Source of the DNA: Vandiemenella viatica | Taxonomy: Eukaryota > Arthropoda > Insecta > Orthoptera > Morabidae | Assembly: GCA_031002005.1 (NCBI GenBank) | Contig: CM061921.1 | Span: forward strand, 150,507,283-150,571,282 | DNA: 64,000 nt | Direction of reading: 5' to 3' | In this document: positions 11,983-22,944 of the stretch, in pieces | How positions within the stretch are numbered: position 1 is the first letter of the stretch | Layout: each line of letters opens with the position of its first letter | Translations under genes and position numbers: made by a program | Notes under the pieces: model-generated | The model's database searches: none | Told to the model about the DNA's origin: nothing | Seen by the model: only the letters and a program-made list of their open reading frames with translations

Positions 11983-12183
11983 CATTCTGGTAGCTTAGTG
12001 GATAAGGCGCTCGTCTTCAAAAGTCAAAGCTTCGGATTTGAATCCCGGTGTCGTCTCAAATTGTTGTGGAGTTTACATTATTCATCTGGGCTACGTCAGT
12101 ACGCTTCGTGGTTGGTTCGCATTCTATGTTAAACTTTATGTTCCGAAGGAAAGGTACTGGCCGTCCTAACTCTGTCATCTGGC
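11983..12183 (+). repeat. tRNA-like SINE, second family
   Basis: A tRNA-like head has GGTAGCTTAGTGGATAAGG as A box and GGATTTGAATCCC as B box, spaced as in a tRNA. It is followed by an unrelated body. The head looks like a tRNA gene but lacks a convincing acceptor-stem pair, so I call it a SINE head rather than a tRNA. The body shares its tail with the fragment at 1455-1640. A MITE sits exactly at its right edge (12187), so the SINE may be interrupted there. Confidence 0.6.
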
Positions 12184-12186
12184 TTA

Positions 12187-12523
12187 AGCCGCGTTCCCAC
12201 GACGTCTTGTAACGAAGGCGGGACGGGACGGATACTCAACAACACGCCATGGGAACGGGGCCGCCTCTGCTAGCGGGAACGAGACGCAGCTACCTACTTT
12301 CTGTCGGTAAACATCACAGGCGTGTGTAGCGGTGCGCTATTGCCATCGGTTTGCAGCAGCGGTGCGCACCCCTTCTGTAAAGTGCTCTGTGCCAAACGAC
12401 ACTAGGCAACGTGGCGAGGACATAGTGGCGAGGTAGGAAGGCCTAACCTGCGGCGCGCGCTCGTCCCTACACTTCGGCTAAAGAAGTGCCACCTACGTTA
12501 CAAGATATCGTGGGAACGCAGCT
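12187..12523. mobile_element. PIF/Harbinger-like MITE with TTA duplication
   Basis: The element is 337 bp with terminal inverted repeats of about 28 bp (left AGCCGCGTTCCCACGA, right TCGTGGGAACGCAGCT). It is flanked on both sides by TTA (12184-12186 and 12524-12526). A 3-bp TTA/TAA duplication is characteristic of PIF/Harbinger transposons. The interior is markedly GC- and CpG-rich compared with its surroundings and has no open frame of note, so the copy is non-autonomous. Confidence 0.75.
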
Positions 12524-12724
12524 TTAGAACGCCTTCTTCGTGAGGATTTGCGCATTCACCGAGAGTAGGAAAGTCTAAGGCCCATTGCTGTGTTGAATGA
12601 GTAATTCATTTTATGTTTTATAGGGCACAGGTGCTTTGATTAATAATGTCAAAATGTATCCTTTTAAGAACAAATTGCTTGCATGAAATTTTACGTACAT
12701 AATTTTTGTAAACAGTTCTTATAG

Positions 12725-12976
12725 CACCGAGCGTGGTGGGTGAACGGTTAACGTTCTGGCCTCGCATTCGGGAGGACGCCGGTTCTAGATGTCCGTCCGG
12801 GCATCTAGATTTGGGTTTTCCATGGTTTCCCCTAATCACTCCAGGCGAATGCCGGGATGCTTCCTTCAAAAGGCCATGGCCGAATTCCTTCCCGTTCCTT
12901 GTTCCTAATCCCATCCCGCCTCTAATGACCTCGCCGTCGACGAGGCGTCAAGCCATAAGTAAAAAAAGAAAAAAAG
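12725..12976 (+). repeat. tRNA-derived SINE (locust type), copy 2
   Basis: This is a + strand copy of the SINE seen at 7785-8022 and 16548-16797, ending in an A-rich tail (AAAAAAAGAAAAAAAG). The A-box region (GTGGGTGAACGGTTAACG) is good. The B-box region is damaged (GGTTCTAGATG instead of GGTTCGAATCC), so this copy is probably transcriptionally weak or dead. Confidence 0.88.
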
Positions 12977-13022
12977 TTCGTATAGCGTTTATTATACTGA
13001 TCGTACAAATATTAGTAATATA

Positions 13023-13468
13023 CAGGGTGTTACAAAAAGGTACGGCCAAACTTTCAGGAAACATTCCTCACACACAAACAAAGAAAATATGTTATGTGGA
13101 CATGTGTCCGGAAACGCTTACTTTCCATGTTAGAGCTCATATTGTTGACGGCTGTGATACAATACGCCATTCTCCAGGGCTGCATCAGCGCATCAGGGAT
13201 TCCATGCGACGGAGGGTGGATGCATGTATCCTCGCTAACGGAGGACATTTTGAACATTTCCTCTAACAAAGTGTTTGAAGTCACGCTGGTACGTTCTGTT
13301 GCTGTGTGTTTGCATTCCATGTTTAATGTGATTTGAAGAGAAGTAATAAAATGAGCTCTAACATGGAAAGTAAGCGTTTCCGGACACATGTCCACATAAC
13401 ATATTTTCTTTGTTTGTGTGTGAGGAATGTTTCCTGAAAGTTTGGCCGTACCTTTTTGTAACACCCTG
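13023..13468. mobile_element. Mariner-type MITE with 118-bp inverted repeats and a transposase C-terminus
   Basis: Two inverted repeats of 118 bp (13023-13140 and 13351-13468, starting CAGGGTGTTACAAAAAGG) are bounded by TA at both ends, the Tc1/mariner target duplication. The 210-bp interior is not random. On the + strand, at about 13183-13263, it encodes LHQRIRDSMRRRVDACILAN followed by GGHFEHFL and a stop. This resembles the conserved end of a mariner-like transposase family common in insects. The element is therefore an internal-deletion derivative of an autonomous mariner. Confidence 0.88.
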
Positions 13469-13781
13469 TATATTTATATTTAGACTTAATCAGTACTCGA
13501 CATTCGACCCTACGCCAGCCGACTGCGCATTGCATGATAGTATTAGTGTGTTAGTATTATTTGGGAACTACTTTTACCCGAACTTATACTTGACAAGCAT
13601 TTCGAGAAAGTAGGCTATTAACTACAAATATTTCCTCATATGTTATTAAGGCACAGACACCATTATAAGAACATCAAGTTTTGTTTATCTAATTTCGTGT
13701 GCACCTAATGTGTTTAAAATGATCGAACATTTCTACAACTGTGAAATACTTTGTTTTTGAAAGAATTTACGTTAACATTTC

Positions 13782-13994
13782 CAGGGACGGCGCTAGGAAT
13801 TTCGGGCCCGGGGTAAATTGGCGACTTTTTTTTTTTTTTTTTTTTTTTTTTTAGCTCTACAGTCTAGCTGGGCGACAATGGACGAATTCTTGGCTTCGAG
13901 GCCTGGGGGCCCCTGCAGCCGGTGATTGGGGCCCCCCTCAGCTGGTGGGCCCAGGTACATTTGACCCGCTTACCCCCCCTTAACGCTGGCCCTG
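13782..13994. mobile_element. hAT-like MITE with 8-bp target duplication
   Basis: A 213-bp element has imperfect inverted ends CAGGGACGGCGCTAGG and its counterpart CTTAACGCTGGCCCTG. It is flanked by identical 8-bp sequences AACATTTC (13774-13781 and 13995-14002). An 8-bp duplication and CAGGG ends fit the hAT superfamily. The interior holds a T-run (about 13827-13851) and GC-rich sequence. There is no coding capacity. Confidence 0.85.
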
Positions 13995-14002
13995 AACATT
14001 TC

Positions 14003-16064
14003 CAATGACTGGTGCATGTAAGAAGCAAAGCCCTACCAGGGGTTGTACTATGCCTTACCATTAACTAGCAACTTGTCTCTCAACCTGAATTTCGTCAAAG
14101 ATACAATCAAAGTTCCAACTGTTCATAAATTGTAGACCGTGAACACACCTTGGAAATAAAATCAACTGTAAGATATTTTGGTCGCCACTCCCCAATATTT
14201 TTACCTTCTGGGGAGAAAAGGGTTCAGTTCTAAACTATGGAAATAAAATCACTTTTGAAGTTTCACCATCACTATATTCTGATATATATATATATATATA
14301 ACAAAAGTTAACTATTACAGTTGATCAGCAATCGGACATTCATTTCACGAAGTTTGCAAGTTGTGAAATGCAGAAGCCAGACAGACCCAAACCCCTGAGA
14401 AATTTTTTAAGTTACATGTTCAAAGTGTAGACCGGATGCACAATTTCAAAAATCCATGATGGCTGCCACTAAGGCATGTGTCTGGAACATTTCCAAGAGC
14501 CGAGACAGAACTTCTCGCCCCGACTCACTTGCCATCCCCCGACAACTGGGTGAAAGGGGGGGAATTTTCCCTATATGAACCGATCTGATCTTCCCAGTCA
14601 CGTGACACCCAGAATGTAGTGCATAGAAAATACGTACTTTAGGGCTCTCAGATTTTAATATTATTCAGAGATGGGCATAACAATTATTTTACTCCCCTTC
14701 GACTTTTATCGTAAGTACAACAGTTTGGCTGTAATAACTTGAAATATGTTTTCGTGTATCCCTACTCTTTTGGAGGAGGAAGGGGGGGTTTCCCTTGATT
14801 TTCAATTTTCGCGGAAATACTCTGTTTTTGGTTTCAAAACATGCGTTAGGACTTTCTACAGCTGCTCCGCTTTCCAAAACAACCTCTCTCTTGTTTCTAG
14901 GTGGTATACTTTTGTAATGATCGAATTTCTAAAATATCTATGTTTTCGAGCCAGCCGACATGTTGAGAAAACTGCTATTTCCTTAAATTATGGTTAAAGT
15001 AATGCCTATTTTGAAAAACTGTTTTCGGCACCGTATACTGTGATCTCTATTATACCTTATACAAGTGTTTTTATCCCCTGGTTTTATTTACTTTGACTGA
15101 GAATTAATGTTAGCCGGCAGCGTGCAAAATTAGACGCAATAAATTTTTCAAAGTCCTTTCAGATTTGATTAACTGTACACAACTGCTTGAAATTTCAACC
15201 CGATGTACAAGAAGAATGTAAATTTGTGTTATAATTTCAGCTGCTATCAAAAATGCTTTAAATGTGTTATTGCCGGTTTATTTAACTGGATTTAAAAACT
15301 TGTGTTTTCGTATTTTTAAACTGCATAAAACTATTGAACATGTGTTCTTTACTGCAAAATTTATTTTCTCCCCGTTGATTATTATTAAACTGCTTTTTAT
15401 TACGTCGAAAAGTGTTGTATAATGGTGATGTCACGAAACCGATTTGAATGCTCAACAAGCTGGATTATGCTTTATTGCCGTGATTTAGGTGAGTTTAATT
15501 TTTATCATTGAAGGTCTATTTAAGGCTGATATCATGTGTTTAGTTAGTTTTTATTTTTTAAATCGCCCAATATGTGGCTACAAGCTGCAGTATCGGCTCC
15601 TATAATATACCCGTTCCTCATGTTTCGTAGCAAAGAACCAGATTTTAACAAATTCTGAGGTGCTTACATGCATCTGAAATTATTACTATCATTGTTGATT
15701 ACAATGAAGCCTATGCTGCGGCAGTAGTTTATCTACTTAAGTTTTATGAACATTTTTACTTTAAACTCTCACACTGTCTGAGATATATTGTTCAACACCG
15801 CCTTGAGTAACTTCTCTAGTCCCAGAGTCCCTTACCTACAAATGAAAACTTTTCTACTGTATTGATGTCTGAAATCAAGTTCTAGTTCATTGCCGTGATG
15901 AGCGGCGTGCATAGGGTGAAATGTTTTGTTCTGATGCCACTATTCAGAACAGTGTTTGTAACTAGATCTTCCTTGAAACTTGAATCTTCACTGCAGACAT
16001 ACTCCACTGTCTTCTACGATTACACAATCTGTTCTCTTCCTGCTGACTTACCAGGTCTTGCCTA

Positions 16065-16065
<1 letters not shown>
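14003..16065. other. Intergenic stretch, nothing supported
   Basis: AT-rich sequence with a short (TA)n run at about 14282-14300. Frames of 62-83 codons around 14.7-15.0 kb have no recognisable family. Confidence 0.5.

Positions 16066-16116
<51 letters not shown>
16066..16116 (+). repeat. Poly(A) run of 51
   Basis: An uninterrupted A-run. It could be the tail of a retroposed sequence to its left (15.9-16.06 kb), but I cannot recognise a source there. Confidence 0.9.
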
Positions 16117-16120
<4 letters not shown>

Positions 16121-16547
16121 AATTCTATATGCGTCTTGTAGTTTATCAACTAGTTACTGACAGCAGTGTACTTTTATTTAACTTAACTAATCACTTCTGG
16201 AACCCAAATAAAATCACCAATGCATACAAAAAGCACAAGAGTAATTCAAGTATTCAGTTTTAGGCAGTTTAAAAATAGGAAAACACAAGTTTTTAAACAG
16301 CAAAATCAAAAACCTATTATTCGTGATGCGGAAAGTAACAAACAATTTTGGTGGTGTTTTTACAGCCTTAAGTAGAAGCTACGTATGTGATGGAATTAAT
16401 ATCGCTTTCTTTTGCGAAATTGAAAGTGGTCAACATAAACTCTAAATGCGATAATTCTATCTTCTACCAAATTTTAAACGAGCTATAAGCAATAATAATT
16501 TGGGTGATATGGTACAAATACTGCTGTACGGTGTAATATTATTAGAA

Positions 16548-16797
16548 GGCAGCGAGCTTAGTGGGTGAGTAGTTAACGCTCTGGCCTCGCATTCGGGAGG
16601 ACGCCGGTTCGAATCCCCGTCCGGGCATCTAGATTTGGATTTCCCAAGGTTTCCCCAAATCACTCCAGGCGAATGCCGGGATGCTTCCTTCAAAAAGGCC
16701 ATTGCCGAATTCCGTCCCGTCAATTGTCCCTAGTCCCATCCCGCCTCTAATGACCTCGACATCGACGAGGAGTAAAGACATAAGTAAAAAACAAAAA
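16548..16797 (+). repeat. tRNA-derived SINE (locust type), copy 3
   Basis: This is the best-preserved copy of the SINE family in the window. The B box GGTTCGAATCC (16606-16616) is perfect, the A-box region lies around 16561-16578, the body matches copies 1 and 2, and the tail is A-rich. Insertion is on the + strand. Confidence 0.9.
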
Positions 16798-16883
16798 TTA
16801 TTGTAATACGACGTTTGTCTATTGAATTAATTGCACTCACCAAAGTCTGCAGAGATAAAACAGCATTTTTCATCGTGTATATA

Positions 16884-18307
16884 CACTCCTGGAAATTGAA
16901 ATAAGAACACCGTGAATTCATTGTCCCAGGAATGGGAAACTTTATATACACATTCCTGGGGTCAGATACAACACATGATCACACAGACAGAACCATAGGC
17001 ACTAGACACAGGCAACAGAGCATGCACAATGTCGGCACTAGTACCGTGTATATCCTCCTTTCGCAGCAATGCAGGCTGCAATTCTCCCATGGAGACGATC
17101 GTAGAGGTGCTGGATGTAGTCCTGTGGAACGGCATGCCAAGCCATTTCCACCTGGCGCCTCAGCTGGACCAGCGTTCGTGCTGGACGTGCAGACCGCGTG
17201 AGACGACGTTTCATCCAGTCCCAAACATGCTCAATGGGGGACAGATCCGGAGATCTCGCTGGCCAGGGTAGTTGACTTACACCTTCTAGAGCACGTTGGG
17301 TGGCACGGGATACATGTGGACGTGCATTGTCCTGTTGGAACAGCATGTTCCCTTGCCGGTCTAGGAATGGTAGAACGATGGGTTCGATAACGGTTTGAAT
17401 GTACCGTGCACTGTTCAGTGTCCCCTCGGCGATCACCAGAGGTGTACGGCCAGTGTAGGAGATCGCTCCTCACACCATGATGCCGGGTGTTGGCCCTGTG
17501 TGCCTCGGTCGTATGCAGTCCTGTTTGTGGCGCTCACCTGCCACGGCGCCAAACACGCATACGACCATCATTGGCACCAAGGCAGAAGCGACTCTCATCA
17601 CTGAAGACGACACGTCTCCATTCGTCCCTCCATACACGCCTTTCGCGACACCACTGGAGGCGGGCTGCACGATGTTGGGGCGTGAGCGGAAGACGACCTA
17701 ACGGTGCGCGGGACCGTAGCCCAGCTGCATGGAGACGGTTGCGAATGGTTCTCTCTGATACACCAGCAGCAACAGTGTCCCTAATTTGCCGGGAAGTGGC
17801 GGTGCGGTCCCCTACGGCACTGCGTAGGATGCGACGGTCTTGGCGTGCGTCCGTGCGTCGCTGCTGTCCGGATCCAGGTCGACGGGCACCTGCACCTTCC
17901 GCCGACCACTGGCGACAACATCGATGTACTGTGGAGACCTCGCGCCCCCACATGTTGAGCAATTCGGCGGTTCGTCCACCCGGCCTCCCGCATGCCCACT
18001 ATACGCCCTCGCTCAAAGTCCGTCAACTGCACATACGGTTCACGTACACGCTGTCGCGGCATGCTACCAGTGTTAAAGACTGAGATGGAGCTCCGTATGC
18101 CACGGCAAACTGGCTTGACACTGACTGCGGCGGTGCCCAGCCGCTGCGCAGCTAGCGCCCTTCGACGGCCAACACTGCTGTTCCTGGTGTGTCCGCTGTG
18201 CCGTGCGTTTGATCATTGCTTGTACAGCCCTCTCGTAGTGTCCGGAGCAAGTATGGTGGGTCTTACACACCGGCGTCAATGTGTTCTTATTTCAATTTCC
18301 AGGAGTG
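16884..18307 (-). mobile_element. Tc1-like DNA transposon with intact ends
   Basis: Perfect 27-bp inverted repeats (16884-16910 and 18281-18307, starting CACTCCTGGAAATTGA) are flanked by TA on both sides (16882-16883 and 18308-18309). The 1.42-kb element contains a single decayed transposase on the minus strand. The ends are identical to each other, so the copy could still be a substrate for transposase supplied elsewhere. The element type is very abundant in locust genomes. Confidence 0.95.
17038..18062 (-). pseudogene. Tc1-like transposase, frameshifted
   Basis: The protein reads from an ATG at 18062 (MPRQRVREPYVQLTDFERGR, start of the helix-turn-helix domain, with TNRRIAQHVG). It then shifts frame near 17.95 kb into a second piece with a DNA-binding half and VFSDESRF (first catalytic Asp). 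It shifts again near 17.5 kb into a third piece with QQDNARPH (second Asp) and SPIEHVWDWMKRRL (catalytic Glu), ending at 17038. All three catalytic acids are present but split among frames. I count 32 residues between the second Asp and the Glu, against 34 in classical Tc1. The protein would cut and rejoin the terminal repeats at TA sites if intact. Confidence 0.9.
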
Positions 18308-18309
18308 TA

Positions 18310-18948
18310 GTAAAAGTGTACCCAGATGCTTCAACTACTGCAGTTGTAACTGTTAAAAAGTCAACAGGTGAACGAAATGGAAATGATCTTTTGCAGATAC
18401 TTAATGGATGATTACTGTTTACTTATACTAATACCGGGCAGTGTAAAATACCGTAGATGCTCCCATCATTTATAGGTATATTTTGGTATTGTATCGATAG
18501 CTGTATTTCGATATGGAAAATCACAGTTATAGAAGAACCACTAAGGTACACTCACGAAGTAAAAAAAGTCTGCTTAAAAAGCAAAAGAGCACGTTACAAC
18601 GTAGGTCAGCAAATATTTTGTTTTTAGAGGGTAGGAGTAGTTGCAAAATGGCGTCAAGCTAAAAATGGTGGCGTCTCTAAACCCAAAATCGTCATACGCT
18701 CAAAGTGGTGGCCAAATGCGATGGACCGTGGAGAGGTGTTACAGTTTGTTATCCTGCTTCCAGGTCCCTCGTCCCCACCCTCAGCTTTTGCTCACTCAGA
18801 AGACTACACATAGACTTTTAATTAATTATCGTAAAGAAAAATGATTAAACTAATGTGGTAATCAAGAGAGATTAAACTATTAGTAGAGCTGAATAACAGT
18901 TATAGTTATAATAATAACTAGAAGATTAATGTAATGGTTATAAACCTA
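18310..18948. other. Intergenic stretch, nothing supported
   Basis: AT-rich DNA between the Tc1-like element and the 1.5-kb repeat copy. No coding or repeat signal recognised. Confidence 0.5.
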
Positions 18949-18954
18949 TTGGTA

Positions 18955-20419
18955 CCATGGACGTAGGAAAAGAGAAGAGACAACGTACCGCTAAAACTGT
19001 GAATCCTCCTGTAAACCCTGGAGCTGACTGCCTATGCGCGGCGGCCACATTGCTTTTGCCAAAACATCGGGTTTTAACATTGTATTTGCTTCCCTCAATA
19101 TTTCATTCGCCAATATTTCAAAGTTTTTATAGTGCCAGCTGATGTTCGAAACGGTTACATAAACAGATTAGATAGGAAACACCTCGAATATTTTTTTCAT
19201 AAGTTGGTAACATTGTAATTACTGTTCTTCAAGTTAAATCGATATCTGAAAGAGTAGGGCCTATCAATATAGATTTAGAATGCCTGTTAAAAAAGTTAAT
19301 TCATAGCTCTCAGTAGGATGAAGTTATTCTCCAAAAAAATCAACAAAAAAAAAAAATCGACGTAATGTAGACAATCAGCATATCTTACTTTTTTTAAATT
19401 TTTCAAATAATAGGCTAGCCTTATTCTAAACGAGTGTTGACAGTCTAATTTAAGCTTCCAACTTTTGATAATATGGTAAAAGATAAATTCACTGATGCTG
19501 CTGGCGAATATATATAGGCCTATCTACTGCTCGTAATCTTCCGAATAAGCCTACAGAAATTGACTAGTACTATTAGTATGAAGCATACAAGATAAGTTTC
19601 AGGTCAAGTTTCATCGCGATACAGTGAATTTATTACTGCACGTGCGTTAGTTTAATTGCAGTTCATACTGGAAGGTATATGATGAAATTAATTGTGATAA
19701 TTTATGCTACGTCAACTAGGAATCTTGATGTTTGCATTGTTGTTATTGCTCGAAATGTTCGCAATGAATTTATAGTGTTGAGGTGCGCAGCTCTATCATA
19801 ACCGTGGTGATGCAATTTGATGATTGATTCTTATGTAACTCGACGAGACTAATCTAAAATCAAGAGTAAGTTTTTTGATATCTCCCTTAGTTCTAGAGAC
19901 AGAATATAAAAAAATAATTATAGAAATAGTTCCTTACGCCTTTGGTGACGTTTTTATTCTGGTCCAGGCCGCGCTTCAACCGAACTACAAGCCGTAATAA
20001 TAATAATAAAAAATATACACTCTGCATGTAAAGTTTGTAGTTCATTGTGGCTTTGGCGAAATTATTTTTTGGTTCACGCCGCATCTTAACTTCAATTTGG
20101 AGAGAGTATATCTAGAGAACTAAATGAGATATTGAAAATTTTTATTCTTTACTTTCGATTTGTCTCGTCGTATTACATAAGAATACATCATCAAATTTAT
20201 CTTTGGGAAAATTTTTCTTCTGCATTTCAACCCAAAACACATCACTTTTGAGACAGTATAACTCGAGAACTAAATAGGATATCAAAAAATTTTATTCTTC
20301 ATTTTTGATTTGTCTCGTCCAATTACATAATCATCAAATTGCTGTCTCTGTACCCGTCTTCACTTCAGTGGGTGGTGAAGGTCCCTTGCATTGTCCCCAC
20401 TCTTTTCCTTCCTCCATGG
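18955..20419. mobile_element. 1.5-kb inverted-repeat element, copy 2, with 6-bp target duplication
   Basis: The ends are CCATGGACGTAGGAAAAGAG at the left and the counterpart CTTTTCCTTCCTCCATGG at the right. Identical 6-bp flanks TTGGTA occur at 18949-18954 and 20420-20425. Internally it repeats the arrangement of copy 1 (8961-10517): an arm near 19805-19895 inverted near 20260-20345, and core-like sequences GGTCCAGGCCGCGCTTCAA (about 19963) and GGTTCACGCCGCATCTTAA (about 20075). No transposase frame is present. Few DNA-transposon superfamilies give 6-bp duplications (Dada and Polinton/Maverick are examples), so the family cannot be named from this alone. Confidence 0.8.
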
Positions 20420-20425
20420 TTGGTA

Positions 20426-21165
20426 CGCGTGTTCAAATCTTCCTACATTATCTGTTATATTTTAATCTTTGTAAATAACTGACCCCATAATGTAACCCTG
20501 GTCACTCCAAACTTGCTTGGCTCAAGGATATGTTCCCCTAGTCTCTCATCCCACCCCCACCCCATTTTTCACCACTCTGACCGCTGTGTACAAGTAGACG
20601 AGTGGTAAATTTCCACTTCGCATTTTGGGATAGGGGCAGCGGAGTGGGCTTGAGCCGACTGATTTAGCTGCCTTTGTTAACTGAAGGGGCAATAATGTTT
20701 CCACACAGTAGACCGTCTCATCATCACGCACCATTCCGTTTCATAGGAATAACTGAGCCAATTTTAATAGATTTCAACTAACGACACATCAGTTTTCAAG
20801 TATTTCCCATCTCCCAATCAATGGTGGAAACCACATTTTAATCCAATTACTGGTTTCAGAATAAAATTATCAGTATTAAATATACGGTACTGAAAGCAGC
20901 AGCGGTGTGGAGCGAAGACACAATACCTGACCGATAAGGCCATGACAGTCTTGCGCTCAGTGGGGACATCCCTCACAACGCTCCCCCAATCTGCGTAGCT
21001 GTTCAGTTCTCAACGGACTGCTTCCTGTGTCACTGAAACGCCTGCTGTTTAATTGGACACCAAGACACAGAGAAGATGTATCGAATGCTGGAACAGGAGT
21101 TGCATGTAAGATTTTTAAGGTGGGAAACTGTCAGGTTTACTAGAACGCTGTTACATCTACCAGTG
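20426..21165. other. Intergenic stretch, nothing supported
   Basis: No recognisable gene or repeat boundary. Confidence 0.45.
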
Positions 21166-21169
21166 GATT

Positions 21170-21390
21170 AAGCATCATAACCTGCTACGACCGGGCGCAC
21201 ATTGACGCGCAGTTGACGCAGGCGGCGCAGCACAGTTTCTGTGTGTCTATCTTTTGGGGCGGAACAGCGCGTATTGAAAAGCAGAGCAGGGCAGCGCAGT
21301 ACTGCGCCGCACGTGGCCTGCGCCACGTTGTGTTCACGACACAGAAACTGTGCCACGCAGCTCACTCGTGCCGGTTTTTTGCCGTAACAC
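21170..21390. repeat. GC-rich MITE-like segment with internal inverted repeat
   Basis: A GC- and CpG-rich island lies in AT-rich DNA, with an inverted pair CACAGTTTCTGTGT (about 21232) and ACACAGAAACTGTG (about 21339). Its base composition is similar to the PIF-like MITE at 12187. Outer ends and target duplications could not be placed. Confidence 0.4.
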
Positions 21391-22206
21391 TTCTTGCGTT
21401 ATTTATAATCTTGCTTTACTTATAATCATTTCAACTATGGAATAAGAAAAATTTATTAAAGTGGTGCGTAACCAACCTGCGATTCACAATATCAGTAAAT
21501 ATATAAATACATAAAAATTAAATTTAAACAAGAAAATTGGACAATGAGCCCAACAAGTGGCGAGTAAATGCAGCATTTGTTTATCATACAACTGTCTACT
21601 TACAATTTTCACTTTTATTTTATCTTTTTGAATTAATTTTTAATAAAACTTTGAAAAAAATTGATATATAGGCTATTATTACATTATTTGTTGTCCTATT
21701 ATTTGTACTACATCATTCAATAGTGTCCCCGAGAGTTTTTTTTTTTTTTTTTTTTTTACCGTGGTACACGTCCTACTGAATTGAGCTCTTCTCACTCTTC
21801 AAGGCAACCCCCGTCCAACTCCTAACGAGAGAGGGAGGATTCTTGTGAAGATAATTTCCCGAATAATTTTTTTATTGAACACTGCTTTTTTAGCTTCAAG
21901 TGTTTCTTATTTTCTGTTATGTAGTTTTCTTAAAAATGTAATATGAAATAAAAGAGAAAAACATTCTTATAAATGTCATGTACCGTCCAACGCTAAATAA
22001 TTAAATAAATAACCACGAAAATACTGCGAGATTATCTTCAGTTCTTATAGGTATTTGAGCGTTTTCGAGAAAATAACAGGTTACATTATGGCGTGTATCT
22101 CCGCTCGAGTGACCCGAAAATAATCTTTTGGGAATTCTCTTGTCACTGCAAAAGCCAGATGAGAGTTTCCTCTTTTCATATACTCATATACTTATTGTTT
22201 GTGATG
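21391..22206. other. Intergenic stretch, nothing supported
   Basis: AT-rich, with a T-run at about 21739-21758. No gene or defined repeat recognised. Confidence 0.5.
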
Positions 22207-22208
22207 TA

Positions 22209-22767
22209 CAGGGTGATTCAAAAAAAAAAAAAAAACGTGGACAAAATGACATGGTAGATCTGTCATACAATAAGGATCAAAAGTCGCATAGGAACAGAGG
22301 GTCGCAAACGCCTGTAGAGGGCGCTAGAGCCAGGAGAGGGCGTTACGATACAAACACCAGACCTGTCTGCCTTGGATTTTTTCTTGTGGGGATTTTTAAA
22401 AGGACTTGTGTATGAAACACCTGTTGAAACGCCGGAAGACTTGGTAGGAAGAATCGTTGCGGCAGCCGGATGTGTTCTTTGAGAAGGTGCGCCGTTCCAT
22501 GCAACGTAGATGCCGGGCTTGTTTCGATGCATCTGGCAAAAACTTTGAGCATCTGCTATAGGCTTGCATTAGTCGCATGTGAGTGAGTAATTATTAATAA
22601 AATGATCTGTAATGGTTTTGTTTCTTCTCTTTGTGTCAGTATTATTTTAGACGCCCTGTAGTGACTCCGGATCGCAGTTGCGACCCTCTGTTCCTATACG
22701 ATTTTTTATTTTTATTGTATGACTGATCTGCCATGTCATTTTGTCCACGTTATTTTGAATCACACTG
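22209..22767. mobile_element. Mariner-type MITE with ~95-bp inverted repeats and transposase remnant
   Basis: Ends CAGGGTGATTCAAAA and its counterpart TTTTGAATCACACTG, each bordered by TA (22207-22208 and 22768-22769), define the element. The inverted repeats run to about 22306 and from about 22677, and share GGACAAAATGACATGG and AGGAACAGAGGGTCGC. Between them, frames shifted against each other keep traces of a mariner-like transposase tail: a segment around 22375-22430 reading like '-FLWGFLK-LVY-TPVETPEDL-', then a C-terminal portion near 22490-22560 comparable to the end found in the MITE at 13023. Confidence 0.8.
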
Positions 22768-22779
22768 TATATAGTTTAT

Positions 22780-22940
22780 GAGGCGGAGACTGGGACTGTG
22801 CCAGGATTCGCCTAGGTTATTGCGGGAAACCACCTAAAAACCGTAGTAAGGACACTCGGTACTTCGATTTGAACCTAGGTACATTCTACCTTCACGATCT
22901 AGCGTGGCTCTCTACCACGCGCAGCCACACTGGCGGGTTC
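22780..22940 (-). repeat. tRNA-like SINE fragment, third type
   Basis: On the minus strand, GTGGTAGAGAGCCACGC (A-box region) is followed by AGGTTCAAATC (B-box region) at tRNA-like spacing. Downstream on that strand comes a body containing the complement of GGGAAACCACCTAAAAACC, a motif often found in insect repeats. There is no cloverleaf good enough for a functional tRNA. Confidence 0.5.
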
Positions 22941-22944
22941 AGAA

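Noticed and set aside
11983..12060. Possible tRNA gene (good A and B boxes)
   Set aside because: No convincing acceptor-stem pairing, and the sequence continues into a SINE-like body; it fits a tRNA-derived SINE head better.
12618..12914. 98-codon minus-strand frame containing GHGLLKEASRHSPGVI
   Set aside because: It lies inside a SINE, and the same peptide-like string appears in all three SINE copies, so it is translated repeat, not a gene.
15895..16263. 122-codon frame crossing a poly-lysine stretch
   Set aside because: The lysines are the translated 51-A run; the flanking parts have no recognisable features.
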